A stretch of DNA of 64,000 bases from Streptomyces sp. cg36 (GCF_041080675.1 NZ_CP163520.1:2666001-2730000); one strand, 5' to 3'; positions 44,179 through 53,623 are shown, numbered from the stretch's first letter. Numbers and translations: made by a program. Notes: generated by a model from the letters alone, not told the origin.

Positions 44179-44988
44179 CTAGGGCCGCTCGCGTGCCCGG
44201 TCGTACGCCAGGGACAGTGCTCCGTGGGTGAGCAGGACCGCGCCCGCCACCGTCCAGCCGCCGCTGCGCCGGGCCAGGCCCCAGGCGGCCAGGGGCAGGC
44301 CGAGCGCCAGCTGGGCCGCGCCGAGCGCGCGGGCCCGGGGGCCGCGCAGCCAGGGGCCCAGCGGCCCCTCCTCCACCACGTCGAGCTCGGCGCGGACCGC
44401 GTCCCGCCAGCCCGACCACTCCACGGTCTCGGCGCCCCGCGCCACCGCCACCGACCGCAGCCGGTCGGCGCTCTCGCCCGGGGTGAGCCCGACGGGCAGG
44501 GCGACTCCGGCGCGGGCCAGTACGGCGGTGAGCCCGAGCAGCCGGGCCCGTGCGTCGGCGGCCGGGTCGGGCCGGGTGAGCCGGTCGAGCTGCTCCAGGT
44601 CGAGTACGGGGTCGAGCCCGAGCCGCGCCGCGAACGTCCGCATCGCCTCGCCCTCGCCCGCCGCGGTCCCGTCGGCCAGCCACACGTACCCGACGGTGCG
44701 CCGGAACCCGGCGGCCAGGGCGTATCCGGCCCGGTCCGCGTCCCACCAGAGCGCGAGGACGGGCCAGGCCGCGCCCACGGCGAGGGCCGCCGCCCAGCCG
44801 CCGAGGACCTGGTCGACCGGGTCGGCGCCGCTCGCCCAGGGCTTGGTCTCGGGGACGAGCACGCTCCACCCCTCGCCCGCCGGGGCCAGCCGCATGCGCT
44901 CGCGCAGCAGATGCGCGGCGGGGCGGACGACCGCGGGTTCGGCGCGGCACAGGAGCAGTGCGCCGGAGGCGGTGGAGGCTCTGGACAC
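44179..44988 (-). CDS. Uncharacterised protein with C-terminal membrane segment
   Basis: 269 residues, not recognised. The N-terminal 200 residues are soluble and Ala/Leu-rich with WSVLVPETKPWASG and LALWWDADRAGYALAAGFR; a hydrophobic pair of helices (about 230-262) lies near the end. GTG chosen because GTGGGGAG precedes it; an earlier ATG 9 codons upstream has no RBS. Codon usage is typical, so it is probably a real gene of the core genome. Confidence 0.65.
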   Translation of the reverse strand: MSRASTASGALLLCRAEPAVVRPAAHLLRERMRLAPAGEGWSVLVPETKPWASGADPVDQVLGGWAAALAVGAAWPVLALWWDADRAGYALAAGFRRTVGYVWLADGTAAGEGEAMRTFAARLGLDPVLDLEQLDRLTRPDPAADARARLLGLTAVLARAGVALPVGLTPGESADRLRSVAVARGAETVEWSGWRDAVRAELDVVEEGPLGPWLRGPRARALGAAQLALGLPLAAWGLARRSGGWTVAGAVLLTHGALSLAYDRARERP

Positions 44989-45072
44989 GCTCCCCACGCT
45001 AGGGCAATCCACCACTTTCCACCCGCCGGTACGGGGTGACGGGCGACGCGGCGGCCACCGTGGCGCCGTGTC

Positions 45073-45129
45073 TTGACTTCCCGGATCCGCGATATATCGT
45101 GTCTAGCAGTGAGACGCGATATGTTGCGT
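45073..45129 (+). promoter_or_regulatory. Promoter with PadR-type operators
   Basis: TTGACT (45073-45078), 16 bases, TATCGT (45095-45100). The -10 is covered by the palindrome CGATATATCG (45090-45099), and a related ACGC-N8-GCGT element with GATAT inside lies at 45114-45129. The downstream PadR regulator is the obvious ligand, giving autorepression. Confidence 0.65.
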
Positions 45130-45154
45130 CACGATCCGCCCAGGGAGGGCAGCC

Positions 45155-46015
45155 ATGGCAGAGTCGACGTGGGACGTCTCGGAGCCGCGCACACTCACCT
45201 TCGACGCCCCGGTCGGCGCGCTCAACGTGCGCGTCGTCAACGGAACGGTGAACGTCGTGGGCACCGAAGAGGGTTCCGCCCGCCTTGAGGTCTCCGCCCT
45301 GGACGGCCCGCCGCTGATCGTCACCCGGAACGGCTCGACCCTCACGGTCGCCTACGAGGACCTGCCCTGGAAGGGCTTCCTCAAGTGGTTCGACCGCAAG
45401 GGCTGGCGCCGCAGCGCGGTCGTCTCCCTCACCGTGCCCGCCACCTGCGCGGTCGAGGTCGGCGTCGTCGGCGCCGGGGCCGTGGTCTCCGGGATCCGGG
45501 GGCGCACCGACGTGCGCGGCGTCACCGGCGACACCACCCTGGTGGGCCTGACCGGTTCCATCCACGCCGAGACCGTCTCCGGCAACCTGGAGGCCCAGGC
45601 CGTCACCGGCGACCTCCACTTCCAGTCCGTCTCCGGCGACCTGACCGTCGTCGAGGGCGCGGCCACCTCCGTGAAGGCCGAGTCGGTCAGCGGGGACATG
45701 GTGCTCGACCTGGACCCCACCGGAAAGCCCACCGACGTACGGCTGACCACGGTCTCCGGCGAGATCGCCATCCGCCTGGAGCACCCGGCCGCCGACGCCC
45801 GGGTGGAGGCCAACACCACCAGCGGCGCGGTCTCCAACGCCTTCGAGGACCTGCGCGTCAGCGGCCAGTGGGGCACCAAGAAGATCACCGGCACCCTGGG
45901 CGCCGGCAACGGCACCCTGCGCGCCACCACCGTCTCCGGCGCCATCGCGCTGCTGCGCCGCCCGCGCCCCGAGGACCCGGCCCCGGCCGCCCCCGCCACC
46001 AAGAAGGTGCTCTGA
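45155..46015 (+). CDS. DUF4097 family beta-helical protein
   Basis: 286 residues. Repeating units VSG(D/E/N)-x-hydrophobic (SVSGDLTVV, SVSGDMVLD, TVSGEIAIR, TVSGAIALL) form a right-handed beta-helix typical of DUF4097/adhesin-like proteins. No signal peptide or lipobox is seen, so it is intracellular. It lies one base upstream of the PadR gene and shares its promoter, a common arrangement in Streptomyces. Function unknown. Confidence 0.85.
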   Translation: MAESTWDVSEPRTLTFDAPVGALNVRVVNGTVNVVGTEEGSARLEVSALDGPPLIVTRNGSTLTVAYEDLPWKGFLKWFDRKGWRRSAVVSLTVPATCAVEVGVVGAGAVVSGIRGRTDVRGVTGDTTLVGLTGSIHAETVSGNLEAQAVTGDLHFQSVSGDLTVVEGAATSVKAESVSGDMVLDLDPTGKPTDVRLTTVSGEIAIRLEHPAADARVEANTTSGAVSNAFEDLRVSGQWGTKKITGTLGAGNGTLRATTVSGAIALLRRPRPEDPAPAAPATKKVL

Positions 46016-46016
46016 C

Positions 46017-47000
46017 ATGCCCCCCGTCTTCGCCCACGGCCGGCTGCGGCTGTACCTCCTCAAGCTGCTCGACGAGGCCCCGCGCCACGGGTACGAGGTG
46101 ATCCGCCTGCTGGAGGAGCGCTTCCAGGGCCTGTACGCGCCGAGCGCCGGCACCGTCTACCCGCGGCTGGCCAAGCTGGAGGCCGAGGGCCTGGTCACCC
46201 ACACCAGCGAGGGCGGCCGGAAGGTGTACTCGATCACCGACGCGGGCCGCGCCGAACTCGCGGGCCGCAGCGGCGAACTGGCCGACCTGGAGCTGGAGAT
46301 CCGCGACTCGGTCTCCGAGCTCGCCGCCGAGATCCGCGCCGATGTGCGCGGGGCGGCGGGCGATCTGCGCGCGGACATGCGGCGCGCGGCCCGCGAGGCG
46401 CAGACGGGGCCTGCGGGCAAGGCCGGGCACACCGGCGAGGGCGAGTCCTGGCACCAGGCCAAGGAGGAGTTCAAGCGGGCCAAGCAGGAGTGGAAGGAGC
46501 AGGCGCGCCGGGCGAAGGACGAGTCGCGCCGCGCCCGCGAGGACGCCCAGCAGGCGCGCCGCCAGGCCAAGGAGGCCCAGGACCGGGCGCGCGAGCAGAT
46601 GCAGCGGGTGGCCGAGCAGGTGCAGGACCACTTCGCCCGGGGGGACTGGCCCACGGGGGTACGGGAGGGCCTTGCGGAGATCACCAAGGAGCTGGGCCGG
46701 CTGACCCGCCCCCAGCCCAAGGAGCCCCCGGCCACCCCCCGCCCGGACGCCCCGGCCCCGGAGGCCACCCGCACCGGGACCACGGCGACCGAGCCCACGC
46801 CCCCCGCCTGGGCCGACGACCCGGCGACCGGCGACCCGGCCCGCGACCTGGACCGCCTCCTGGACCGCTTCCGCGACGACATCCGGGACGCGGCCCGCGA
46901 CCACGGAGTGACAGCCCACCAACTCCGCGAAACCCGCCGCCACCTGTCCACAGCAGCAGCCCACATCGGCGCACTCCTGCGCACCCCCCACGACACCTAG
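46017..47000 (+). CDS. PadR-family transcriptional regulator with long coiled-coil tail
   Basis: 327 residues, much longer than a typical PadR (about 110-180). The winged helix is at 1-85 (HGYEVIRLLEERFQG, AGTVYPRLAKLEAEGLV). Residues 90-230 are a highly charged helix rich in Ala, Lys, Arg and Glu, probably coiled coil; a Pro-rich linker and a short helical end follow. Likely binds the palindromes at 45090-45129. The tail may mediate higher oligomerisation. Confidence 0.88.
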   Translation: MPPVFAHGRLRLYLLKLLDEAPRHGYEVIRLLEERFQGLYAPSAGTVYPRLAKLEAEGLVTHTSEGGRKVYSITDAGRAELAGRSGELADLELEIRDSVSELAAEIRADVRGAAGDLRADMRRAAREAQTGPAGKAGHTGEGESWHQAKEEFKRAKQEWKEQARRAKDESRRAREDAQQARRQAKEAQDRAREQMQRVAEQVQDHFARGDWPTGVREGLAEITKELGRLTRPQPKEPPATPRPDAPAPEATRTGTTATEPTPPAWADDPATGDPARDLDRLLDRFRDDIRDAARDHGVTAHQLRETRRHLSTAAAHIGALLRTPHDT

Positions 47001-47380
47001 GCCCCGCAGCCGAACGAGGTTCTTCAGGGGCGCGGGGAACAGCGCGAGAACCGACCACGCCCCGCAGACGAAGACGGTTTCCAGGGGCGCGGGGAACTGC
47101 GCGAGCAACCCACCACGGCCCGCAGACAAAGACGGGTTTCCAGGGGCGCGGGGAACGGCGCGAGAAGCGACCACGCCCCGCAGACAAAGTCCGGCCCACA
47201 AGGGGCGCGGGGAACCGCGCGAGAAGCGACCACAACCCGCAGCCGAAGTCCGGCCCACAAGGGGCGCGGGGAACTGCGCGAGGAGCGACCACGCCCCGCA
47301 GACAAAGACCCGGCCGAAAAGGGGCGCGGGGAACGGCGCGAGAACCGACCACCGCCCCGCAGCCGAAGCCCGCGCCCAAG
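47001..47380. repeat. Six-copy tandem repeat, 57-60 bp period
   Basis: The core GGGGCGCGGGGAAC occurs at 47027, 47084, 47143, 47202, 47261 and 47321, each followed by (A/T/G/C)GCGCGAG(A/C)A and a CCCCGCAG(A/C) stretch; a partial seventh unit ends the array. CCCCGC and GCGGGG within a unit can pair, so each copy can form a hairpin. This repeat type is dispersed in Streptomyces genomes; a further copy is at 50733-50830. It fills the 408-base gap between the PadR and MBL genes. Confidence 0.88.
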
Positions 47381-47408
47381 GGGGCCACAGGGGGCCACAC
47401 TAGGCCCC

Positions 47409-48299
47409 ATGATCGATTTCCTCGGCCCCCCAACCCCCACCCCCACCCTCCCCACCCACTGGCACGCAGGCCACCCCTCCCCCAAACACGACCCCGCCCC
47501 CGAGATCCAGATCCACCCGTACACGGAACACACCCTGCTGCTCCGGCAGAACATGTCCGTGCACTTCGAGGCCCCCTTCCTCTTCCTCCTCTTCGGCAAC
47601 GACCGCGCCCTGCTCCTCGACACCGGCGCCAGCCCCGACCCGGCCCACTTCCCGCTGCGCGCCACCGTGGACGCCCTGATCGAGCAGTGGCTGGCCCGCC
47701 ACCCCCGTACCGGGTACGAGCTGCTGGTCGCCCACACGCACGGCCACGGCGACCACATCGCGGCCGACGCGCAGTTCGCGGACCGGCCCGCCACCACGGT
47801 CGTGGCGCCCGGCCTCGACGACGTGGTGCGCCACTTCGGCTTCGCCGACTGGCCGCACCGCACCGCCGAGCTCGACCTCGGCGGCCGGGTCCTCGACCTC
47901 GTACCGGGTCCCGGCCACCACCCGGCCGCCGTCGTCTTCCACGACCGGCACACCGGCCTGCTGCTGACGGGCGACTCGCTGTACCCGGGCAGGCTGTACG
48001 TCGACGACGCCGAGGCGTACGCGCGGACCGCCGACCGCCTGATCGACTTCTGCGCCGGGCGGCCGATCAGCCACGTCCTGGGCTGCCACATCGAGATGAC
48101 CACCACCCCGGACGAGGACTACCCCCGGGGCACCACCTACCAGCCCGACGAGCCGCCGCTGCAGCTGACCGCCGCGCATCTGCACACCCTGCGCCGCGCC
48201 CTGGCCGAGACGGAGGGCCGCCCGGGCTCGTACCCGTACGGGGACTTCATCCTCGTCCACCAGGGCCGGCCGCGACCCGGGGCGCGACCGTCACGGTGA
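47409..48299 (+). CDS. MBL-fold metallohydrolase
   Basis: 296 residues. HTHGHGDH (109-116) is the di-metal motif; GHHPAAVVF, TGDSLYP and the late GCHIEMT supply further ligands. LLDTGASPDP is typical of the fold. Reaction unknown (thioester, lactone or phosphodiester hydrolysis are possible). The first 30 residues are Pro/His-rich and poorly conserved. Its 3' end overlaps the convergent GH5 gene by 53 bp. Confidence 0.88.
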   Translation: MIDFLGPPTPTPTLPTHWHAGHPSPKHDPAPEIQIHPYTEHTLLLRQNMSVHFEAPFLFLLFGNDRALLLDTGASPDPAHFPLRATVDALIEQWLARHPRTGYELLVAHTHGHGDHIAADAQFADRPATTVVAPGLDDVVRHFGFADWPHRTAELDLGGRVLDLVPGPGHHPAAVVFHDRHTGLLLTGDSLYPGRLYVDDAEAYARTADRLIDFCAGRPISHVLGCHIEMTTTPDEDYPRGTTYQPDEPPLQLTAAHLHTLRRALAETEGRPGSYPYGDFILVHQGRPRPGARPSR

Positions 48300-49629
48300 C
48301 GGCCGCCCCGGCCGCCGCCCGCACCTCGGTGCCCCGCGCCCGCCCGCCCGTCACCGCGATCCGCCACTGCCGGGCGTCGGTCGGCAGGGAGAGCGCGGTG
48401 GTGCCGCCGTCGGCGACGTACCCGAGGCGGTAGGTGCGCGTCGCCGGGTCGTACGCCTGGGTGCGCACCCGGCCCGCCACCGCCCGCGCGTACGGCGTCG
48501 CCATCAGCTTCTTGTTGCCCCGCAGTTCGCCCCGCGCGTCGGCGGCGCAGTAGCCGCCGCCGTAGCACCAGACGTAGCCCGCCCAGCCGGAGGTGTAGCG
48601 CGCCAGCGAGGCCAGCGCGTCCGCGTAGAACCGGCCCATGTGCGGGAGTTCGCCGTTGAGCGGCCCCCACTCGCCCACCACCACCGGCACCCGGTACTTC
48701 TTCGGATACGCGGTCACGGCCGACTCGTACGCCTCGATCCACCCGGCCGAGGGGTCGTAGTCGGCGCCCGCCTCCATCGCGGTGTTGTAGAAGTGCGGCG
48801 CGTACACCGCCTTGGGGTCCTCGATCCGGCCGAGGCCCGTCGGCACGCCCTCGCCCACGGCCGGGGTGGGCTCCACGAAGAGCCAGTGCTCGCGGTCGGC
48901 CGAACGCACCGCCCGCGCCAGGCGGTTGTACATCGGGGTGAGCTCCTCGGCCTCGATGCGGCGGGCCGCCGTCGGCGCGTCCTCGCCCGGCCGGAACTCC
49001 CCCATCGGCTCGTTGATCAGGTCGTACCCGAAGACGGCCGGGTGGTGCGCGAACCGCCCGGCGAGCACCCGCCACATCCGCGCCTGCGCCCGCCGCAGGT
49101 CCGCGTCCCCGTACAGATGGGTGAACGCCCTCTGCACGGCGGGCTCGTAGTACTCGGAGAACCAGTCGTCCGGGTGCGGGATGAACGGCAGCCCGTCCGT
49201 GCGGGTGGCCCAGGCCGGTATCCCCCGGTGCCCGAACGCCGGGCCGAACACGTCCTGGTGGGCGTCGATCAGCACCCGTACGTCATGGCGGTGCGCCCAG
49301 TCCAGGATCCGCTGGATCTTGTCCAGGTACGCCCCGCTGTACTGCCCCGGCACCGGCTCCAGGTCGTCCCAGAAGACCAGCAGCCGGGCGAAGCCGAAGC
49401 CGTGGGCGCGCAGGTCCCGGAAGGTCCGCTCGGTGATCGCGGAGAGCGCCTGGTCGCCGCTGTGGACCTTGTCCTCCACGTTCCAGCCGCGCAGGGTGAG
49501 CGTGCGCCCCCGCTCGTCGGTGAGCCGGGGAATCCCGCCCGCCTCCCGGGCGTGGGCGGCGGGCGCCAGACCACCGCCCGCCAGCACGGCACAACAGCCC
49601 ACCGTCGCAAGGAACTTGCTCGTCCGCAT
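48247..49629 (-). CDS. Secreted GH5 glycoside hydrolase, endoglycoceramidase-like
   Basis: 460 residues. Sec signal peptide at 1-27 ending AAHA. The barrel has GYDLINEP with acid/base Glu207 and VVVGEWG with nucleophile Glu320; FWDDLEPVPGQYSGAYLDKI and IDAHQDVFG are typical of endoglycosylceramidase-like GH5 members. A small C-terminal beta domain (about 385-460) follows. It should act outside the cell on glycolipids or glycosides. ATG with GGAGGTCTCCC upstream. Confidence 0.88.
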   Translation of the reverse strand: MRTSKFLATVGCCAVLAGGGLAPAAHAREAGGIPRLTDERGRTLTLRGWNVEDKVHSGDQALSAITERTFRDLRAHGFGFARLLVFWDDLEPVPGQYSGAYLDKIQRILDWAHRHDVRVLIDAHQDVFGPAFGHRGIPAWATRTDGLPFIPHPDDWFSEYYEPAVQRAFTHLYGDADLRRAQARMWRVLAGRFAHHPAVFGYDLINEPMGEFRPGEDAPTAARRIEAEELTPMYNRLARAVRSADREHWLFVEPTPAVGEGVPTGLGRIEDPKAVYAPHFYNTAMEAGADYDPSAGWIEAYESAVTAYPKKYRVPVVVGEWGPLNGELPHMGRFYADALASLARYTSGWAGYVWCYGGGYCAADARGELRGNKKLMATPYARAVAGRVRTQAYDPATRTYRLGYVADGGTTALSLPTDARQWRIAVTGGRARGTEVRAAAGAAVTVTVAPRVAAGPGGRG

Positions 49630-49694
49630 GGGAGACCTCCGGCACGTCGTCGAGTGGGCGTGCCGGAGATCAGATCAGGGTTTCTGACGAACCA

Positions 49695-50660
49695 TCAAGA
49701 GGTCGTCAGCACGATCTTCCCGAAGACGTCCCCGGACTCGATCCTCGCGAAGCCCTCGCGGGCCCGGTCGAGCGGGAGCAGCTCGTCGATCACCGGCCGT
49801 ACACCGGTGGCCGCGCAGAACGCCAGCAGGTCCTCCAGCTCCTCCTTGGTGCCCATGGTCGAGCCGACGACCTTCAGCTCCAGGAAGAAGATCCGGGTGA
49901 GTTCCGCGTGCGCGGGGCGGTCGCCGCTGGTGGCGCCCGAGATGACCAGGGTGCCGCCGGGCTTGAGGGACTTGACCGAGTGCGACCAGGTGGCGGCGCC
50001 GACGGTCTCGATCACGGCGTCCACCCGCTCCGGCAGCCGCGCGCCCGGCTCGTACGCCTCCAGGGCGCCCAGCTCCACCGCCCGCGCGCGCTTGGACTCG
50101 TCGCGGCTGGTGGCGAAGACCCGCAGGCCGGCGGCCTTGGCCAGGACGATCGCGGCGGTCGCGACACCGCCGCCCGCACCCTGGACGAGAACGGAGTCGC
50201 CGGGCCGTACGCCCGCGTTGGTGAAGAGCATCCGGTACGCGGTGAGCCACGCGGTCGGCAGACAGGCCGCCTCGGCGAAGCTGAGCTCCTTGGGCTTGGG
50301 CAGCACGTTCCAGGTCGGCACCGCGACCTGCTCGGCGAAGGTGCCCTGGTACTTCTCGGTGAGGATGGAACGGCCCTCGCGGGGGCCCACGCCGTGGCCG
50401 CTCTGGCCGATCACCGAGTGCAGGACGACCTCGTTGCCGTCCTGGTCGACCCCGGCCGCGTCGCAGCCCAGGATCATCGGCAGCTTGTCCTCACCGAGCC
50501 CGACGCCGCGCAGGGACCACAGGTCGTGGTGGTTGAGCGAGGCCGCCCGTACGTCGATGAGGGACCAGCCCGGACGTACCTCGGGGGCCGGCCGCTCCCC
50601 CAACTCCAGTCCGGAGAGCGGCTGGTCGCGGTCGATGCGGGCGGCGTAGGCGGCGTACAT
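49695..50660 (-). CDS. Zinc-binding/quinone-type medium-chain dehydrogenase
   Basis: 321 residues of the MDR superfamily. The N-terminal GroES-like part has SLNHHDLWSLRG and ILGCDAAG; the Rossmann part has VQGAGGGVATAAIVLAK for NADP(H). Structural-zinc cysteines are absent, as in quinone oxidoreductases. ATG at 50660 was preferred since homologues begin MYAAYAARID; GTG five codons upstream is possible. Divergence from the GH5 gene is small (65 bases, same strand). Confidence 0.9.
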   Translation of the reverse strand: MYAAYAARIDRDQPLSGLELGERPAPEVRPGWSLIDVRAASLNHHDLWSLRGVGLGEDKLPMILGCDAAGVDQDGNEVVLHSVIGQSGHGVGPREGRSILTEKYQGTFAEQVAVPTWNVLPKPKELSFAEAACLPTAWLTAYRMLFTNAGVRPGDSVLVQGAGGGVATAAIVLAKAAGLRVFATSRDESKRARAVELGALEAYEPGARLPERVDAVIETVGAATWSHSVKSLKPGGTLVISGATSGDRPAHAELTRIFFLELKVVGSTMGTKEELEDLLAFCAATGVRPVIDELLPLDRAREGFARIESGDVFGKIVLTTS

Positions 50661-50732
50661 GCCCCAGACGATAGACACGCCCCCGCCCCACCCGGAACCA
50701 CCCCCCGGTGTGACACGCCGCACCTACGCGAC

Positions 50733-50830
50733 CGCGAAGGCGCGAGCAACCCACCACGGCCCACAGACGAACACGGGTCCCCCAGGGGCGCGGGGAACGG
50801 CGCGAGCGGCCCCACACGGCCCGCAGGCCA
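50733..50830. repeat. Dispersed copy of the 59-bp repeat family
   Basis: GGCGCGAGCAACCCACCACGGCCCACAGACGAACACGGGTCCCC region followed by GGGGCGCGGGGAACGGCGCGAG repeats the unit of the 47001-47380 array in the same orientation, between the dehydrogenase start and the malic enzyme terminator. Confidence 0.75.
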
Positions 50831-50859
50831 CGGACGAGCGGCCGTACCGGCCCCGGGGT

Positions 50860-50889
50860 GCGGCCGGGCCCCACACGGGGTCCGGCCGC
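50860..50889. terminator. Hairpin terminator after malic enzyme
   Basis: GCGGCCGG/CCGGCCGC outer stem and CCCC/GGGG inner stem around ACAC, starting 11 bases past the stop of the minus-strand gene. Confidence 0.75.
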
Positions 50890-50900
50890 GCAGCACGGGG

Positions 50901-52115
50901 TCAGCGGCGGGCCACGCCCTCCGCCCGGGCCGCCGCGGCCACCGCCGCGGTCACCGCCGGGGCGACCCGCTCGTCGAACGGCGACGGAATCACATAGTCC
51001 GCGGCCAGATCGTCACCGACGACATCCGCCAGCGCGTTCGCCGCCGCGATCTTCATCCCCTCGGTGATCCGGGAGGCCCGGACCTGGAGGGCACCCGCGA
51101 AGATCCCCGGGAAGGCCAGCACGTTGTTGATCTGGTTCGGGAAGTCCGACCGGCCCGTGGCGACCACCGACGCGTACTTGTGCGCGACGTCCGGGTGCAC
51201 CTCGGGGTTCGGGTTGGCCATGGCGAACACGAAGGCGCCGGGCGCCATCGAGGCCACCGCGGCCTCCGGGACCGTACCGCCGGAGACGCCGATGAAGACG
51301 TCCGCACCGGCCAGCGCGGTCTCCAGGGACCCGGAGAGCCCCGCCTTGTTGGTGATCTCCGCGAGCTCGCGCTTGACGTCGGTCAGGTCCTGGCGGTCCC
51401 GGCTGACGATGCCCTTGCGGTCGGTGACGGCGACGTCACCCAGCCCCGCCTCCAGCAGGAACTTGGCGATGGCCACACCGGCCGCGCCCGCCCCCGAGAT
51501 CACGCCCCGCAGCTCCCCGAGCGTGCGGCCGGTGAGCTTCGCCGCGTTGCGCAGGGCCGCCAGGGTGACCACGGCGGTGCCGTGCTGGTCGTCGTGGAAG
51601 ACCGGGATGTCCAGGGCTTCCTGGAGCCGCCGCTCGATCTCGAAGCAGCGGGGGGCGGAGATGTCCTCCAGGTTCACCCCGCCGAAGGACGGCGCCAGCC
51701 GCACGACCGTCTCGATGATCTCGTCGGTGTCGGTGGTGGCGAGCGCGATGGGCACCGCGTCGACCCCGCCGAACTGCTTGAAGAGGATGGCCTTGCCCTC
51801 CATCACGGGGAGGGACGCCTCCGGGCCGATGTCACCGAGCCCGAGCACGGCGGTACCGTCCGTGACCACGGCGACGACCTGGGACTTCCAGGTGTAGTCG
51901 TGGACCAGCTCCGGGTTCTCGGCGATGGCGCTGCACACCTTCGCCACGCCCGGGGTGTACGCGAGGGACAGGTCGTCCTTGTCGCGGATGGGCACGGTTG
52001 CCTGCACGGCCATCTTGCCGCCCCGGTGGAGGGCGAAGGCCGGATCGAAGGGGTCCTCCGCGGAGGCACCTTCGGTACTGCTGTCGCTGCGAGGATTGAC
52101 GATCTCCGCTGCCAT
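50901..52115 (-). CDS. NAD(P)-dependent malic enzyme
   Basis: 404 residues, short prokaryotic malic enzyme. It decarboxylates malate to pyruvate, giving NAD(P)H. YTPGVAKVC (catalytic Tyr), GKAILFKQFGG with the catalytic Lys, FGGVNLEDISAPRCFEIE, HDDQHGTAV and the nucleotide-binding GAGAAGVAIAK are all present. ATG has AAGGGG upstream. Position next to the ABC transporter matches the S. coelicolor NADP malic enzyme locus as I remember it; cofactor cannot be fixed by eye. Confidence 0.95.
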   Translation of the reverse strand: MAAEIVNPRSDSSTEGASAEDPFDPAFALHRGGKMAVQATVPIRDKDDLSLAYTPGVAKVCSAIAENPELVHDYTWKSQVVAVVTDGTAVLGLGDIGPEASLPVMEGKAILFKQFGGVDAVPIALATTDTDEIIETVVRLAPSFGGVNLEDISAPRCFEIERRLQEALDIPVFHDDQHGTAVVTLAALRNAAKLTGRTLGELRGVISGAGAAGVAIAKFLLEAGLGDVAVTDRKGIVSRDRQDLTDVKRELAEITNKAGLSGSLETALAGADVFIGVSGGTVPEAAVASMAPGAFVFAMANPNPEVHPDVAHKYASVVATGRSDFPNQINNVLAFPGIFAGALQVRASRITEGMKIAAANALADVVGDDLAADYVIPSPFDERVAPAVTAAVAAAARAEGVARR

Positions 52116-52657
52116 GGTGTTGACCCCTTAAGTCTTCATCAGTTGAGGGTGGCCACTCCTTGTTGAGGAGGGGTGGGTGGGCACCACGCACGTTCCCCGC
52201 GGAGAGCGGTTGGCCCGCCCCGCGAGGAGGAGGTACGTACGCGCGGGCGCGCCGCACAACGCGCCCTGAGCCCCGGATGAGGGGTGTAAGGATCCTTCTT
52301 ACCGGACGGAGGCGTCCGCCGAGTAGTCCATTTCGACTGCGGAACAGTGCAGTGACACGACTCAAGCGGCATGTCGGGACAAGTGAGCTATGCGGCATGA
52401 AACATGTCCACAACGCGAGATGAACCGCAGATCTTCCGGTCCGGAAAGGCACTGCCCGCACAAGGTCCGGCCCGGAGTTACCGGTCCGTTCGGGTTCGGG
52501 GGTGACCCGTTATCCGATTTTGACATGCGCGGCCCCCTGAATCCGCTGGTCCGAATGGCAAGATGCCGACACAACACGGTCGTGTCACCCAAGGAAGAGC
52601 GCCACGGCCAGCTGTGTACTCAATGGCCACTCCATCACCCGCCGGAGGAACCCGACC
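52116..52657. other. 542-base divergent control region
   Basis: No supported gene. It separates malic enzyme (minus) from the ABC transporter (plus). GTAAG-N7-CTTAC (52286-52302) with AAGGATCCTT inside is the clearest inverted repeat. TTTTGACA at 52518-52525 could be a -35 for the transporter operon, but no convincing -10 was found at 16-19 bases. Confidence 0.55.
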
Positions 52658-53623
52658 ATGACCGCAAGCACCACCCGTCGCTCGACCGCCGCCTCGTCCA
52701 AGATTGTCGCGGTCGGCGCGATCGCGGTCGCCGGAGCCCTGCTGCTGACCGGATGCGGAGACCAGACGAAGAGCAAGGACAACAACAGCTCCTCGTCCGC
52801 CAGCTCCTCCGGCAAGGGCCCGCTCTTCTCCAAGCTGCCCAAGGCGATCCAGGACAAGGGCGTCATCAAGGTCGGTTCGGACATCGCGTACGCACCGGTC
52901 GAGTTCAAGGACAAGGACGGCAAGACCGCCGGCATGGACCCGGACATCGCCGATGCCCTGGGCAAGCAGTTGGGCGTGAAGTTCGAGTTCGAGAACGGCA
53001 CCTTCGACACCCTGGTGACCGGTCTGCGCGCCAAGCGCTACGACATGGCCATGTCGGCCATGACGGACACCAAGGACCGCCAGAACGGCGTGGACTCGGA
53101 GACCAAGAAGAAGGTCGGCGAGGGCGCCGACTTCGTGGACTACTTCACCGCGGGCGTGTCGATCTACACTGCGAAGGGGAAGGACCAGAACATCAAGACC
53201 TGGGACGACCTCTGCGGCAAGAAGATCGTGGTGCAGCGCGGCACGGTCTCCGAGGACCTCGCCAAGAAGCAGTCCGAGAAGTGCGGCGACAAGGGCAAGA
53301 TCTCGATCGAGGCGTTCGACACGGACCAGCAGGCCCAGACCCGGCTGCGCTCCGGCGGCGCCGACGCGGGCTCCTCGGACTTCCCGGTGGCCGCGTACGC
53401 GGTGAAGACCTCCGGCGGCGGCAACGACTTCCAGATCGTCGGCGAGCAGGTCGAGGCCGCTCCGTACGGCATCGCCGTCTCCAAGGACAACACCCAGCTG
53501 CGTGACGCCCTCAAGGAGGCGTTGGACGCGATCATCAAGAGCGGCGACTACGACAAGGTCATCGCGAAGTGGGGCGTCGAGGCCGGCGCCGTCAAGGAAG
53601 CCAAGATCAACGGCGGCGTCTGA
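52658..53623 (+). CDS. Amino-acid ABC transporter substrate-binding lipoprotein
   Basis: 321 residues. Signal peptide with lipobox LLTGC (Cys33), Ser/Lys/Asn-rich tether, then a family 3 solute-binding fold: IKVGSDIAYAPVEFKDKDG, GMDPDIADALGKQLGV, and GIAVSKDNTQLRDAL. The ligand is probably a polar amino acid (Glu/Gln/Asp class). First gene of a three-gene transporter operon; a hairpin after it may raise its expression over the permease. Confidence 0.92.
   Translation: MTASTTRRSTAASSKIVAVGAIAVAGALLLTGCGDQTKSKDNNSSSSASSSGKGPLFSKLPKAIQDKGVIKVGSDIAYAPVEFKDKDGKTAGMDPDIADALGKQLGVKFEFENGTFDTLVTGLRAKRYDMAMSAMTDTKDRQNGVDSETKKKVGEGADFVDYFTAGVSIYTAKGKDQNIKTWDDLCGKKIVVQRGTVSEDLAKKQSEKCGDKGKISIEAFDTDQQAQTRLRSGGADAGSSDFPVAAYAVKTSGGGNDFQIVGEQVEAAPYGIAVSKDNTQLRDALKEALDAIIKSGDYDKVIAKWGVEAGAVKEAKINGGV

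Noticed and set aside
47001..47380. CRISPR array
   Set aside because: Period near 59 bp with variation spread over the whole unit, no constant repeat with unique spacers, and no cas genes nearby.
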